64,000 nt of DNA, from NCBI GenBank assembly GCA_001692895.1, contig KV748250.1, positions 621,475 through 685,474 on the forward strand, written 5' to 3'. This DNA comes from Cenococcum geophilum 1.58 (lineage: Eukaryota; Ascomycota; Dothideomycetes; Gloniales; Gloniaceae). Below the pieces are notes generated by a model. It had not been told where the DNA came from. It worked only from the letters and a program-made list of their open reading frames with translations, and made no database searches. Positions 10,270-22,146 of the stretch are shown here, one piece after another. Position 1 is the first letter of the stretch, and every line of letters starts with the position of its first letter. The position numbers and the translations under genes are program-made.

Positions 10270-12540
10270 AGATGCTTCCCCTTATAAGCAATTATGCCAC
10301 TATATATAGATTTTAGCGGATATGCGATTAAAAATGCGTTCACCAGGCATCCTTAACCGTAGAGGATACTGGACCTTAAGAAAAGTGCCCTAATAGCTCT
10401 AATAAAATCCGCCCTTATGTAGAGAGTAAAAAGTCATACTAATGTGATCTACTAATCCATTATATCTCTTAACGTACCGATTCTAAAAGCCTTTTTAAAT
10501 CGAACGAACACTGCCGCTTCCCCGGAAGTCTTAATTGCGATATTAAATAACACTTCTGGTGTCGAACAGCTGCAAGAGCTTATTACCCTAGGCACGCTTA
10601 TATAGGGTAAAACTCAATAGGTAGTATATAGTCGCAAGCATATTTCTGGTATAATTATATCTAGGAAGCTTAAAAACGGAGTGGAATAGTAGAGAAGGAG
10701 ATTCTTAGGCAAGTAGCGTATAATAACATTGTTAAGATTAAGCAAGCATTCTTAGAAGGCGAATATCTAAGAATTAGTATTAAATACTGTTGATTTATAC
10801 TTAAAGAAATAATACATATTCGTGTTAGGCTGGAAGAAGCGCAGTTATAGTTTATTACGCGTTTAGTATGTTTTTTAAGCTCTTTAACTTATAGTTAAGT
10901 ACTAAGAGTTAGGTCTTTGACGCACTTAATTACCTTAGGAAGCTAAGAATTTTATATTACCGAGTTAGCCTTATATTAATTCGTGTATCCGGCCGAGATA
11001 TGCGAGTGCTGCTCTATAAGTTTTCTGCAAAGAGCTCTATTTGTTATACTAACTTTAACATAGCGAATTTTAAAGAGGCTGTTAAATATGCTCCTAATGT
11101 TATCCTAAACACCAACTTAGAAGATTTGGGGTTTGTATTACTAGCTTATATAAAGAGGCGCGCCCGACCGCAGCTTAGAGATATAAACTATATTTAAGAG
11201 CAAAGGGCCCTTAATAAGGTATTTGGGTTACAGAATCCTAAAAATTAGAGTGGCTGTAAGCAATTAATAGATTTTTTGGATAATCTGTTTAGTTTAAACA
11301 AGATAGCATCTGCGAAATTCTCCAAGCCAGTAAGGGTATTTTCTTATTTTCTTACCTTAATTACTAATTATTATAGCATTATTTTATTACATCTACTAAA
11401 GGAGATGGGTGGTGTTTAGAGCATTATCTTAAGCTAGTGTTATTTAAGTGTTTTGTATTATAGAGTAAGGGCGGTAATAAAACGGGAGATATAGTGTAAT
11501 TTCAGAAATAGTCTTTGCCTCTTTAAGTATCTATTTAAAAATCCGTTTTCTGTTTTTTGATTCCAATATCTGTGTCACGGCACTGACCTAACGCGTTGTT
11601 ATGGCTCGTGTACGCGTATGCATGAGCACAGACCTGACCCCTAAGCGACGTGTATATATACTGCCTCACCTCCTACATAGATCCTAACACGACATCGTTT
11701 ATCAATCATATACAGTCACCTCGTACATCGTACCTTGATAGTCCGCACGTACTGTGACAATCCGTTTAACAAGCTGCGTGAAAAGTAAACAACTAATCCT
11801 TTTAGTTTAAAAAGCTAAATTGTCTTAGCTTGTAATATAGTGCTTATTTTTTTTAATATAAAACTAAAGGTCTTCTAGTGGATTGTCCTTAGCAGATGTA
11901 GTATAAAATGGCCGTGCCTATTACTTTAATATGTAATATATTACGTATGCTAGTAAGCCTTAATATCTTCTATCTACTTATTGATTTAAACTTCTAATTA
12001 TTTTAAGAAATATATCATCTAATGCCTTAGACCTATGCTATTATAACCCTAGCAAGACTCGCGAGATTAATTATATATTAAACGACTCTACCCTATAGTC
12101 TCCTTCCTTAACAGAGCTAGCAAATTTCTATACATCCATTTCACTATTTTAAAACCACTTTAATTAGCCAAGCAGCGGTTAAGTTAAGGCTTTAGAAGCT
12201 ACAGTATTGCAGCTAAAAGAGTAATGCATTTCCTTAATTATTTAATAGTGTTAAGGCTAAAAAAAGATAGGCAATTAAAGCAGGTTTAAGGTAAGGTAGA
12301 AGCACTCCGTAAAGATATAGAAAATCTAGCAGAGTGGGTTAATAGGGTCTTATAATGGGGAAAGTTAATAACTAAAGCACTTAAACCTTTAGTTAAGCAG
12401 AAGCCTACTATACAGAGGGGAAAGCTAGAAAGTAATAGCCTTATAAAGGCCTAGATCTAGGAGACCGAGTTTAATAAAATAGAAATGTAAATCAGTTTAT
12501 AGATAGTGTTTAGTATAATTTACTATTACTAGTATCTACT
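10270..12540 (+). pseudogene. Large decayed gene of unknown function, interrupted by a solo LTR
   Basis: A plus-strand frame can be followed from about 10310 to the edge of the solo LTR at 11572. It resumes at 11760 and runs on to about 12300. It then shifts to another frame with a helical stretch (near ALRKDIENLAEWVN, 12300-12350) that may be a separate exon. Stops sit at Gln/Arg/Trp-type positions. A cysteine-rich patch (CxxCxxC, 11090-11110) lies in the middle. A competing frame is open at 11000-11197, but it does not fit the frame on either side and is probably a shadow. I do not recognise the family. Confidence 0.4.
11573..11759. mobile_element. Solo LTR of an LTR retrotransposon
   Basis: A 187-bp segment begins TGTCAC and ends GTGACA, the short inverted ends typical of LTRs. 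It is flanked by near-identical 5-bp duplications (ATCTG / ATCCG, differing by one C/T). It is rich in CA and CG, unlike the DNA around it. No internal retroelement sequence adjoins it, so it looks like an LTR-LTR recombination remnant. The family (Copia or Gypsy) cannot be told from the LTR alone. It looks young, and it sits inside an older decayed gene. Confidence 0.75.
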
Positions 12541-13013
12541 CTCTACTTGTTACCCTATATCTTACTATAGTTATAACTAAGTAACTACACAGTTCTTAGC
12601 AATCTTATAAGTAATAAAGATTACTATTTAACTAGGTTGCAAAAATAACAAAATACAAATTAGATAACTAGAGATTATTGCTAAATATAACTACATACTA
12701 AGGTTATAGCTATTAAATATGCTAGGCTATGCTGCTAACTATATAATTGCTATAGCCAAATATAAAGCCGGGCTAAGTATATAGTAAGAACTGGTATAGA
12801 AGGGAAGTAGATCTCTAAGAGGTCGAGGTATATAGGAAATAATTACATTAATTAGCAGAAAGAAGAGTTAGCTAATCTATAGAGTTTTATATCTACTGCA
12901 TTATTAAGAACTATTAACTAGCTAATTAATCTATATACTAGAGTTGGACTACCTCTAAGTTAATCTTTACCTATCCCTTAATATTGAATTAAAGGACTGC
13001 TTATACTACTACA
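12541..13013. other. RIP-degraded spacer
   Basis: AT-rich and dense in TAG and CTA words, with no frame or repeat I can support. It separates the 3' end of a plus-strand gene from the 3' end of the minus-strand F-box/ankyrin gene. Confidence 0.35.
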
Positions 13014-13763
13014 CTAGTCTATAGATTTTGGACCATCACTTTCGCACTCTAGAAGCAGTTAGACTATTATAGCATCCCTATATACTTTAGCTATGGATAA
13101 TAGCGTTCTGCCGAAGGAGTCCTTTAAGTTAATATTAACACCCCTATACTTAACTAGAAGTTATACTACTATATTATACTTATAATTAACAGCCTATAAT
13201 AGTAGTGTCCGACCTAAGTGGTCTCTTATATTAATATAAATATTTTTATATTCTAGAAGTAGTTGAACCATATCTTTATACCCCTTTTCTACGGCTAATA
13301 ATAGTGGTGTCCAGCTGTTTCCCTACTTATAGTTTATATTAACGCTTTCTAAGAGTAGCTGCACTACTGCCGTCTGCCTAAACCTTATAGCGCATAACAG
13401 CTTATGCAAAGAGTCCTCTGGGTTAAAACTGCTAAGTCCACTTCTAATTAATAGCCGTACTACTAATTTGTGTCCGTTTCTCACTGCCCATAACAAATCC
13501 GCACGCCTGTAGTATCAATATTAAGTCACCACTCTAATTTTGGCGGCTTTAAGAGATTTTTAAGCTATTACATCTTATCCTTATTTCGCAGCCCATATTA
13601 ATACCGTGCTATCCTTCCGTTCGGCGTTATAGCGATAAAGGTAGGGATTTATATTACTATAGAGGCGGTTGTTTATCTAGGCGAAAGCGTTAATATCTCC
13701 CTCTACTTATAGGTTCTCGGCTATTAATAATAATATTTTATTCGGTAGATTAAGTAGCGACAT
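13014..13763 (-). pseudogene. F-box/ankyrin-repeat protein, RIP-degraded
   Basis: The minus-strand frame begins at ATG (13761-13763) with MSLLNLPNKILLLIAENL, a typical F-box start (Leu-Pro, then a hydrophobic helix). This is followed by NPYLYRYNAERKDS and then four or five ankyrin repeats. Marker phrases are LLWAVRNGHKLVVRLLI, NSWTPLLLAVEKGYKDMV and DHLGRTLLL. All fall in one frame of about 250 codons with roughly a dozen stops, every one TAA, TAG or TGA where Gln, Arg or Trp is expected. No frameshift is seen. F-box/ankyrin proteins are presumed substrate adaptors of SCF ubiquitin ligases and are greatly expanded in some ascomycetes. The 5' end faces the patatin gene about 470 bp away, so the two once shared a divergent promoter region. 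Confidence 0.85.
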
Positions 13764-14235
13764 TCTCTATAACTATTTATTAGGATAGTAGGTAGTTATA
13801 CTTAAGCGGCGAAAATACTTACTACTAAAGTGGAAATCTATATGGGAGCTTTAAAGTAGTAGTAATTGTTAATAGGTAAAGAGCTCTAGAGATATAAAGC
13901 GCGAAGTGGGAATCCTATAAGCTCGCATAGATAATGCAAGAATGGCGCGTATAAATCCCTTCCTCGTGCCTACTCCTCATATAGGGCATTAAAACGCCAT
14001 ATTCTTGCTTAGAAAGAGGATGCCCACAACTGCCACTTTCTAGGGAAATTAAACTTATGATTTGGTTTCCTAAGCACGGTTAAAATGTTAAACCGCGCGT
14101 TTTATTTTTCTAATCCGGCCCACGCTAAGCTAGATTCCAGATTCCAGATTCCGAAATCTAGATTTTAGATTTTGTGATTGGGGATATTTAGATCCGGCGT
14201 TTATATAATTTATAACCGAGCGCTAAGATTATAAT
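13764..14235. promoter_or_regulatory. Former divergent promoter region
   Basis: The gap between the divergent F-box/ankyrin (-) and patatin-like (+) genes. It contains a CAGATTC-type tandem at about 14131-14175. No specific regulatory site can be named. Confidence 0.35.
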
Positions 14236-16521
14236 ATGCCCACTTCGGAAATATAAACAGCCGTTAGTCCCTATAGTAGAACTTAAGCTAATACCAGTTA
14301 CATTTCTTTCCGCCTAAGTATAAACGACCTACCCTGGATAAGGATTACCTATATAAGGAGTAAGAGCGTACTAAGAGTTTATTGTTATGCTTTTAGGTCT
14401 CTTTTGTTAAAGCCTAATATAACTCCTTCCTTTATTACGCTAATTAGTAGACGAACTAAATCTAAGCTCCTCAGGTAAATCCTTGGCAAGAAAAACGATC
14501 TATCTTTAATAAACTCCTATTATTAGGTCTACCTTTAAAGTAATTTAAAGACACGAAGAGATAACAGCCTATTAATATATATTAACTCCAAAATCCATAA
14601 TTACAGTTTATTAGATTCCGTACCTAGCCTATAAAATAGGTACGAAACGGTAAGATAGATTAAATGGTTGCAATTAGGCCATCGCTTAGCAAAAGAAATT
14701 ATAAATTATCTTTTTGCCTACGTCCTTACTCCTCTTTTAAACGTTATTTATTACTTTACTTCCGACCTAGGCGGGCTTTATAGTGTGTTAAAGTATTTAG
14801 CATACTAAGCTACTAAGCCTTTACCGTATAACCTCCCTTAATCTACTCTTCCTCGTATACTTATAGTTCTTAACACTTTATCTACTATATTTAATCCGTC
14901 TATTGCGGAAGCTAAGCTCCAGACTAATATAAGAATAGTTATAAAAAGTGTTAAGGAATACGAACAAGAAGATAATATTAAAAAAGACTTAAGCGCTTAT
15001 TTCCATAGTATTTAAGTTCTTGGGTTAAATTAGAAATAGAATTGCAGCGTTCGCTCCTCTATATTATAAAAACGCCTTCTTTTAGCCTCCGTAGAGGCTA
15101 TATAGGCCCGCCAATATAACAGATTTCTCTTTAACATACGCTATGTTAAAGCGCTTTCTACAATTATAATAGACAAATTTTGCTTAGATAAGTTATCTTT
15201 CTATTTTATTTAGTTATCTTGTCCTTAAGGATTTACCGTGTAAGAATTCTAAAAGTATCTATAAGAATTAATCCGTAAAATACTAAGCCAGGTATAGCTA
15301 TAGCATTTTATAGTACCTTTAATTGCTTTCACTTTACTGCTAGTAAGTTATACGCCGGGATCTTATTATAAGAGTTATATAATATACTAATCAACTATTT
15401 AGCTAATCGGCGTAGATTTTCTCCCGTCGCTTATTTTTAATACGCTTTTCGCAAATACTTGCAGAAATGCGATTTATAATTATACTATCCATAAAGATGT
15501 GCAACAAAAATTTATTTTAGCTATTTAGGAGGAAATGGAAGCCTTATTTGTAAAAATGGTATCGCAGCCCGCTATAGAGAGTGCCTTACTTATACATTAT
15601 TAACGACTTAAGTCCTTTTAGCTACAATTCGCGCTGTTTAAGAGCTATAAATCTTGCTTTTGCTATCTAATAAGGATGCCTAAGAAGGTCTTTAACTGCG
15701 GCCATATAATTTATAATGTGTGCATTAAGACCTTTAGCTAAAAACCAAAGTTAGAGAAGTACGCATTTTATATTTCTTCTTACTTACTTTATAGGGTACC
15801 CTAAAAAACATTTAGCTTCCAATTCATTCCACCTACGGCTAGCACTCGTGTTCTTTATATAGATAGAGGTAGTATTTATAGCGTTATACCTCTTACTTTC
15901 CTTAATTACATTAAGCAACAAGTTTAGCATTTTGGTTGCCTGCTTTAGGATTATTTTGACTATATCTATAGAACCTTAGTTGGTGCGTATTAGTTGCTAG
16001 TTAAATAATTTGTTTTCTAATATACTTTTAAGGTGGCCTAATTAGCATTGATATATACTTTATGCTATATGATCTCTAAGAGTCTCTCCGTTAATTTGAG
16101 GAGCTTGCTAGAAAGACTTTTCTATAAGATTAAAAGGGACGCCTTTCCTTAACGAGAAGATTTTAGAGACTTATTAGCGCTCTTATTAGAGACTATTAGT
16201 ATAATTTATCTGCTATCAAGAGCGCGTTCTAATAGAGTCTAGGCATTTCTCCTAAAATATTTAATCTACTAAAGAACGATATAAAGGTTGCGGTGACGAC
16301 AATGACTATGTAACTAACTATACCTTATCTAATATTAAACTATAATAGAGGACAAAGACCTTAGGAGTGCGGTATATAGGTTAGAGATATTTATTTATCT
16401 AATTTTACTAATATTAACTTAAGGGTACTAACTTGTTTAGGCTTAGCGACCAGAGCATAACGTATTAATTAGTGAAGTATAAGTCTCTAGAGCCTACCTT
16501 CCTAACTTAAGTTTCCTACTA

Positions 16522-18094
16522 CGTCAGGAAAACGGGAAGTGGTGCAGGAAATTTGGTTTCGCTAAAAGTGTTTTTAGGGCCCGGGGCTAGCTTTCCGCCA
16601 TATTAGCTAACCCCCCCTAGCCCAGGGCCAGCTTTTAGCCATATTAGCTAACCCCCCCTAGCCTAAGGCTAGCTTTTAGCTATATTAGCTAACCCCCCCT
16701 AGCCTAGGGCTAGCTTTTAGCTATATTAGCTAACCCCCCCTAGCCTAGGGCTAGCTTTTAGCCATATTAGCTAAGCCCTAGAGCTATACGCTAGCACTAT
16801 GCTAGCTTATAGCTATAAAATAAATATTATTACTATTATTATATTTATTGCTATTAGGGTATTAAAATCCTAAAGGCCTCCGGGCAGGCTCCTAGCAGGC
16901 TTCCTAGTAGGCTCCTAGCAGGACTTTGATTTTCCTTATCATCTAAATCGTCCGAAGTACCATCGGGTCCCCGCTATATTCCCGACAGCCTCTACACGTG
17001 CCTTTGCATACCCCTTGTACACCTAAATGCCACCTTTACCCTTCCTTCCTTCCTTACATCCTCCCTACTTAGGGAGGCACCAGAACGGTAGCCAGAGGAC
17101 TGTGACCAGAACTAGACGACCATCGCCAGAACCAGACGACCGTCGCCAGAACTAGACGACCGTCGCCAGAACCAGACGACCGTCGCTAGAACTAGACGAC
17201 CGTCGCTAGAACCAGACGACCGTCGCCAGAACTAGACGACCGTCGCCAGAACCAGACGACCGTCGCCAGAGCCAGACGATAATCGTTTAAATAACCAGCC
17301 AGCAAACACCACGATCAATTTAATCGATCGATCGAATCGAACTAGAGCCTCGATATCATCCTATTACCAAATCAAATCGAATCAAGGCCTCTTAGGGAGG
17401 CACCCCAGACAACCACTGTTTAAACGTACAGCCAGCGAACGCCTAGAGAGAACGATTCGAATTAATATAATCAATCGCAATCAAATCAAGCAGAGCCTTC
17501 GATCGGGCCGACCTCTCCCCCGAATTACAGATACAGACAGGTAGGCATAGACAAGTAGGTACGACTAGTAGGCACAGACAGGTAGGCACAAACAAGTAGG
17601 ACGGTCAGACGGTAGGACAGGTAGGACAGGTAGGACAGGTAGGATAGGTAGGACAGGTAGAACAGGTAGGACAGGCAGGACAGGCAGGACAGGCACTAGG
17701 CCTAGTTAAGAAATCAGTACATGGCCGGCGGATCATCGGGAACGCCGCCAATTGACGATTTGGAGACTCTGCGAGAGATATCCCTTATAGCTACTATTAA
17801 TTTTAAATTTTTAAATTTTGAATTTTGAATTTTGAATTTTGAATTTTGAATTTTATTATAATTATACATATTGCAGCTATAGGAAATATTATATAAAATG
17901 TATAAAATGTATAAAATATATAAAACGTATAAAACGTATAAAATGTGTTAATGTTGCTAATATGGCCCCGGGCTAGCCCCGGGCTAGCGTAAATAAGTGT
18001 ATATAAGCAGATCAGCGGATCCAGCTAAAATGACCCCGGGCCAGCCCCGGGCTAGCCCCTAGCTAGCCCCTACCACCCTCCCGTTTTCCTGACG
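16522..18094. mobile_element. TIR element A, non-autonomous, inserted in the patatin gene
   Basis: The ends are inverted copies of CGTCAGGAAAACGGGA (16 bp exact, then imperfect) flanked by TA on both sides (16520-16521 and 18095-18096). The 1.57-kb interior has no gene. From the left it holds a 41-bp tandem array (16580-16790), then a core shared with element B (from 16962). The core contains a pyrimidine tract, nine 20-bp units CCAGAACYAGACGACCGTCG (17106-17285) and an ACAGGTAGG-type array (17530-17700). After the core come GAATTTT and TATAAAATG minisatellites (17800-17945) and GGGCTAGCCCC palindromes at the right end. The sequence is much less RIP-affected than the gene it splits. The TA duplication suggests a Tc1/mariner- or pogo-type transposase acting in trans, but the superfamily is not settled. 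Confidence 0.7.
16580..16790. repeat. 41-bp tandem array
   Basis: Nearly five copies of a 41-bp unit with cores AGCTTTTAGCYATATTAGCT and AACCCCCCCTAGCC. Each unit pairs a C7 run with the palindrome-like GGCTAGC/AGGGCTAGC. It lies in the left arm of TIR element A. Confidence 0.85.
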
Positions 18095-19075
18095 TAACTG
18101 CGCTAAGAAAGTGCTTCCTATATATTTGCGGCTCCATAGTATTTTAAGCCTAAAGTACTTAACAACCTAGGTACTTACTAAGATGGTGGCCTTAGGTACA
18201 ATAATCCTTATTTTATCGCTTTTTAGGAATACTAATTTCTCTAGCCAGATAAGGGCTAACTGGATTTTATACTCTCTCTAGGGACTAGTACTTCTTCTAC
18301 TTACAAATATAAGGTAGGAGTATAATCCCTAGTTATAGATTAATGTATTTCGCGCCTAGTCTAGGCATTTATAGCTAATTTAGATAAAGAAAGAGAATGG
18401 AAAAAGTTCTATAATAGCGTGCCGATGGAAGCGCGTAGCCGATACCATTATCTTAATGTATTTTTTAACGGTCTAGAGCTAAATATTAATGATTTATCTT
18501 TACTTAAGGATCTTAAACAATTAGTATATAATTCCATTATGTCTAGTATATAAGCAACCCTAGTAAAGGATTTAATCTATATTTCTATTTTTTACCTTAA
18601 GCTTAATAACGTACCTTATTTCGTTAATAGTAACTTCTAGTATTAAGGGACTATATTTTGCCGTTTAACTCTTAATTATTAAGGTAGAGAGAACCTTTAT
18701 TATATCCTTATTAGGACCTCTTCCTTCTTCTTTATCTTTAGGCGGCCGGTAGCTTATATAGAGTCTATACCAAAGGGCGTCCTATTATTTAGACGGTGTA
18801 TACACTTTACTATAGAAAATATAGATAAGGAGGTATATATATTAATTAGAGGGATTATAAGCAAGCTAAGGGTAATTAGTAGGCTTCCAAAAACACTTTA
18901 GTAGTTAGTAATAATTTAAGGTCTAGATGCCCTATTTAGCTGCATTAATTATTAAGTACTAGAGAGGCCTCTTCCAAGCGTTCCGTTAAAACGCAAATAG
19001 TAGGAATAGCTAAAACAGTATTAAATAGACTAATACTTACGATAACCAGATTTGCATTTACGGAAGTAATTTAAC

Positions 19076-19670
19076 CGTAAAGTAAAAAATATATATATTA
19101 TTATATTGCTTAATATAGAATTCCATTTAAACTTCTGGTAACCCTAACTATTTTTACCTCTTATTCCTTTAATAAATTTGCCCGAATACTTAAGTTTTAG
19201 GTTCCTAAAAATAAGTTTATAGAAAATATAGCTAGGGCAATTGTTATAGTTTAATTAAAGGATCTATTATATCCCTTAAAACTAAAGGTTAATTTTTCTA
19301 AAGAATAAATTTATATTAGCGTAAATCGAAATCCAGATTCCAAAGTCGTTTTTCCGGAAAACGAATTCGGAATCTAGTTTAGCGTATACCGGATCGGAAA
19401 AATTGAAATCCAAACTCTATAGAACTACACCTTAAATATAGGAGAATTAATATACTATTAGAGGCAGTGCTTAGGATTCCGTATAAATGCTCTAGCGTTA
19501 ACCTTCTTATATAACTATAGCCCTCTCAAACTTTCTTCGTTTTCTACCTCTAAGATTTTTTACTACATCTACCTTTACTTACACCCCTCCTTATAGGGTT
19601 AATTAAGTTAAGTTAACCCTCTTACTAGGTCAATAGCCTGGTAATAATCGCTTCTATAGCTATAGTAGCC
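19076..19670. other. RIP-degraded spacer
   Basis: No gene recognised. A GAATCCAGATTCC-like stretch (about 19325-19400) contains short imperfect palindromes around TTCCGGAA. Confidence 0.35.
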
Positions 19671-19673
19671 CTT

Positions 19674-20450
19674 TATCTAGTTAACCTTCCTCTAAAACTC
19701 CTCTTTATAGTTATAGATTATCTTAATCTAGCGAGTCTAAGCTTACTTAGTTAGTTGGTAAATTATCTATATATAGCTCTAATAAGCAAGCTTTATTTTA
19801 TCGCTCTTATATACACCTATAAGCTCTCTAGCTGTCTAATAACTAGACTTAGTAACGTTATACTCTACTATGGAGAAAGAAAAAGGGGGTTAGTTTTGGA
19901 ATGGGCCGCTATTTACGACTATATATTTACTTTTAAATCCTTACTAAAAAAACAAAAGGTCAATATCTACTTAAGAGATCCTTACGGAAATATATTATTA
20001 CACCTCCTAGTAGGGTAAGAAAAAACCATTTTAATGAAGCTACTGCTTAAGGCAGGAGTAGATATCTCGGAGCGCAACATTTCTAGCTTTACGCCATTAC
20101 ATTTTGCTACCGGATGGGGATTTACGAACGCTATTCAACTTCTTATTAATAAGGGCGCGGATATCTCCGCTAATTAGATTAGGGATCTAGGGAGGGACTT
20201 TTAGAATATAAGCCTATTTAATTGAGGCGCTAATATACTACTATACTATGCGGCCAACAACGGATATATGGATGTGCTTTGGCTGCTTATTAAGGCAGAT
20301 GCTAATGTTAACGCACTAAGCTAGTATAGGCGTATAGCGGCGAGTAGTATAAGCGTTGTCTTAGGTATAGCTAATATTCTTAAATTCCTTATAGAGCTTA
20401 GGGCTCGTACTCCTCCTATAGTAAGGGTTTTAGCTTATATACGCCGTTTA
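19674..20450 (+). pseudogene. Second F-box/ankyrin-repeat protein, RIP-degraded
   Basis: One plus-strand frame carries an F-box-like start (NLPLKLLFIVIDYLNLASLS at about 19683-19742; LYFIALIYTYKL follows) and then ankyrin repeats. These include RDPYGNILLHLLVG, NISSFTPLHFATGWGFTNA, LLINKGADIS and YYAANNGYMDVLWLLIKA. Stops are TAA/TAG/TGA at Gln/Arg-type positions and there is no visible frameshift over about 250 codons. The original start ATG is not visible; ATA 19674 is the likely mutated start. The interval 19755-20018 is open. It differs in sequence from the copy at 13014-13763, so these are two family members rather than a recent duplicate. The expected role is that of an SCF-type adaptor. 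Confidence 0.8.
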
Positions 20451-20939
20451 AGGAAGAATTAAATTAATTAAGTAGTATTACCGTAACTCGAAATAAATCT
20501 TTAGTCTATAATATTTGAAGGCTATTTTTATATGTGGCGTAAATATATATTAGGCGGAACTTAAAAGGCTATCTAGAATAGTTTTGCTAATATATAGTTT
20601 TTATACAAGTAATTAACTAAAAGGCAGCGTCAGCTAATAGTTAGGATGTGGAAGAAAATCTCGGTATAGTCCTTAGCGTAGTAGCCGTTTTACCAAAATA
20701 GGAGGGTAAATCGGTTAGTTAGGCAATATAAAGTTATATTTATTTTAGTTCTTTTAAGAATAAGGTATATCTAATAAGAGTTACCCTACGCTCTTTTTAT
20801 GGAATTTACTATAAGTAGGAACCCTAACTATTTATTAGTAGAATATACTTAAAGAAACACGTGGGTAAGTCTATAAAGGTATCTCTTAATAGTTCTATTA
20901 AAGTATCCTATATAGACACAAAAATATCTAATAGTGCGA

Positions 20940-21830
20940 TTCCGTAACTAAAAACACTTTAACTAAAGTATAAGAGTAATAAAATGCTTATAGACCGTTA
21001 CTAATATTACTTAAAGCTAACTATTATTGCATTAATAAAGTATAAAAGGTTTACGCGCATTACCTACTTACCATTAACGTCCCTAAAAGACTTAACCTTA
21101 ACCCTTGTGCTTAGGAAGATAGGAGCGCTTATCTTCATCCTTAAATATAAGGTCTAGGCAGTTCTCCTCATTTAGGGGCGTTAGAGGACCATCTTTTAGA
21201 TTATCGTCGTAAGTAGGCGGGTGTCCCCTATTTGACAGCCGATAGTTACAAGTGTTGTAGCCCCTATAGAGCTAGTAACGGAAGTTATAGGCTAGCTCTT
21301 GCGCTTAACTAAGAAGGTTGCGTCTTAGACGGTCCTGTGGAAGATAGATTGTCTCCGGAGGAGTGCTTTATCTTATATAATAGAAAGGTCCTAGAGAATA
21401 TCCGCGGATATAGACGATAATACATATATTCTCTTAGTCTTTTAAGCTGTAAAATAATAAATATATAAATAAGAAGAGTGATAGTAATAGCTTTAATAAG
21501 GAGTTTAAAGAGTATAGCAAATTGTTTAGTAAAAGAAATTACTTAGATATTATCCCATCCTGTTTTATATATTATTGCGGGTATCTGGCTTAATAGGGGC
21601 CTTTCTTTTACTTACTCCCCTAACTAGCGCTATTAAAGTTAAGGTTATATCTCTAAAATTGGTTTTCTGTTTCCTAATTTATAATTCTGCGATTTGTAAA
21701 TCTAGATCCTATTTCCTAAATTACGGTTTTAGGATTCGCGAAACTAGAAGAGGGATTAGGAAAACAGTTTCTCCGTTCTGCTCGCCAAAAGGCTACCTAA
21801 CTTTTAAATTAATATAAGAGCCCTTTGCGG
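20940..21830 (+). pseudogene. Decayed gene of unknown function
   Basis: A plus-strand frame runs about 270 codons, with readable parts YLPLTSLKDLTLTLVLRKIG (about 21060-21120), ISADIDDNTYILLVF (about 21402-21446) and a very glutamine-rich helix (21450-21530, where nearly every second codon is TAA/TAG). It ends in a hydrophobic tail. The open part at 21575-21817 is the 3' end of this same frame. Composition and length (coiled segment after a helical domain) recall the N-terminal modules of fungal ankyrin or STAND proteins, but I cannot assign a family. The DNA at 20450-20940 shows nothing I can support. Confidence 0.45.
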
Positions 21831-22146
21831 GGTAGACTAGCTAGTGCGGAGATGCTAATATGCAATAACGTCTCTGTAGGGGAGGGGATGTTATTCACAC
21901 CTTATAAAGGCCAATTACAATTATAATTATAATTACACTATGGTTAAAACGAGACACATTATTATAATAAGGCGGTTAGGTTGTCTACTTTCCTAGGTTT
22001 ATTTAGCCTAGGTAACTCGCCCTACCCTATTTTATATACGTTTTACTAAATATTACTACCTACGCCTTAGCCGCTAGCTATAAGCCCCTGCCTAAATCTT
22101 AGTAAAACTTTACTTATATAGTAGAAGAGCATAAGACAATAAAATG
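21831..22146. other. Spacer between convergent 3' ends
   Basis: AT-rich, with a TATAATTATAATTACA-type stretch near 21920. No gene is seen. Convergent 3' ends of the unknown plus-strand gene and the FunK1 gene lie on either side. Confidence 0.35.

Larger units (their letters stand above)
14236..19075 (+). pseudogene. Patatin-like phospholipase, RIP-degraded and split by a TIR element
   Basis: The frame from ATG 14236 runs about 650 codons in register. A long N-terminal region (NDLPWIRITYIRSKSVLRVY; EAKLQTNI; SVKEYEQED) leads to a CFC...NCGH...C zinc-finger-like segment (15655-15740). The patatin core starts at about 15820 (TASTRVLYIDRGSIYSVIPL, then LNYIKQQ). After the element at 16522-18094 the gene resumes with AAP.YFKPKVLNNLGTY.DGG, LDFILSLGTSTSS and SVPMEARSRYHYLNV. 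Patatins are Ser-Asp lipid acyl hydrolases. The catalytic Asp region (DGG) is still legible, but the glycine-rich oxyanion loop reads RGSIYS and the GxSxG elbow reads RTLVGA, so activity would be lost even without the many stops. Frame changes occur around 16190-16240. The C-terminal end is approximate. Confidence 0.85.

Noticed and set aside
11000-11197. 65-residue plus-strand open frame as a gene
   Set aside because: The frame that continues on both sides is a different one, with RIP-type stops; this open frame has no flanking continuation.
17106-17285. CRISPR-like array
   Set aside because: The 20-bp units are contiguous with no spacers, and the DNA is eukaryotic. It is a minisatellite in a TIR element.
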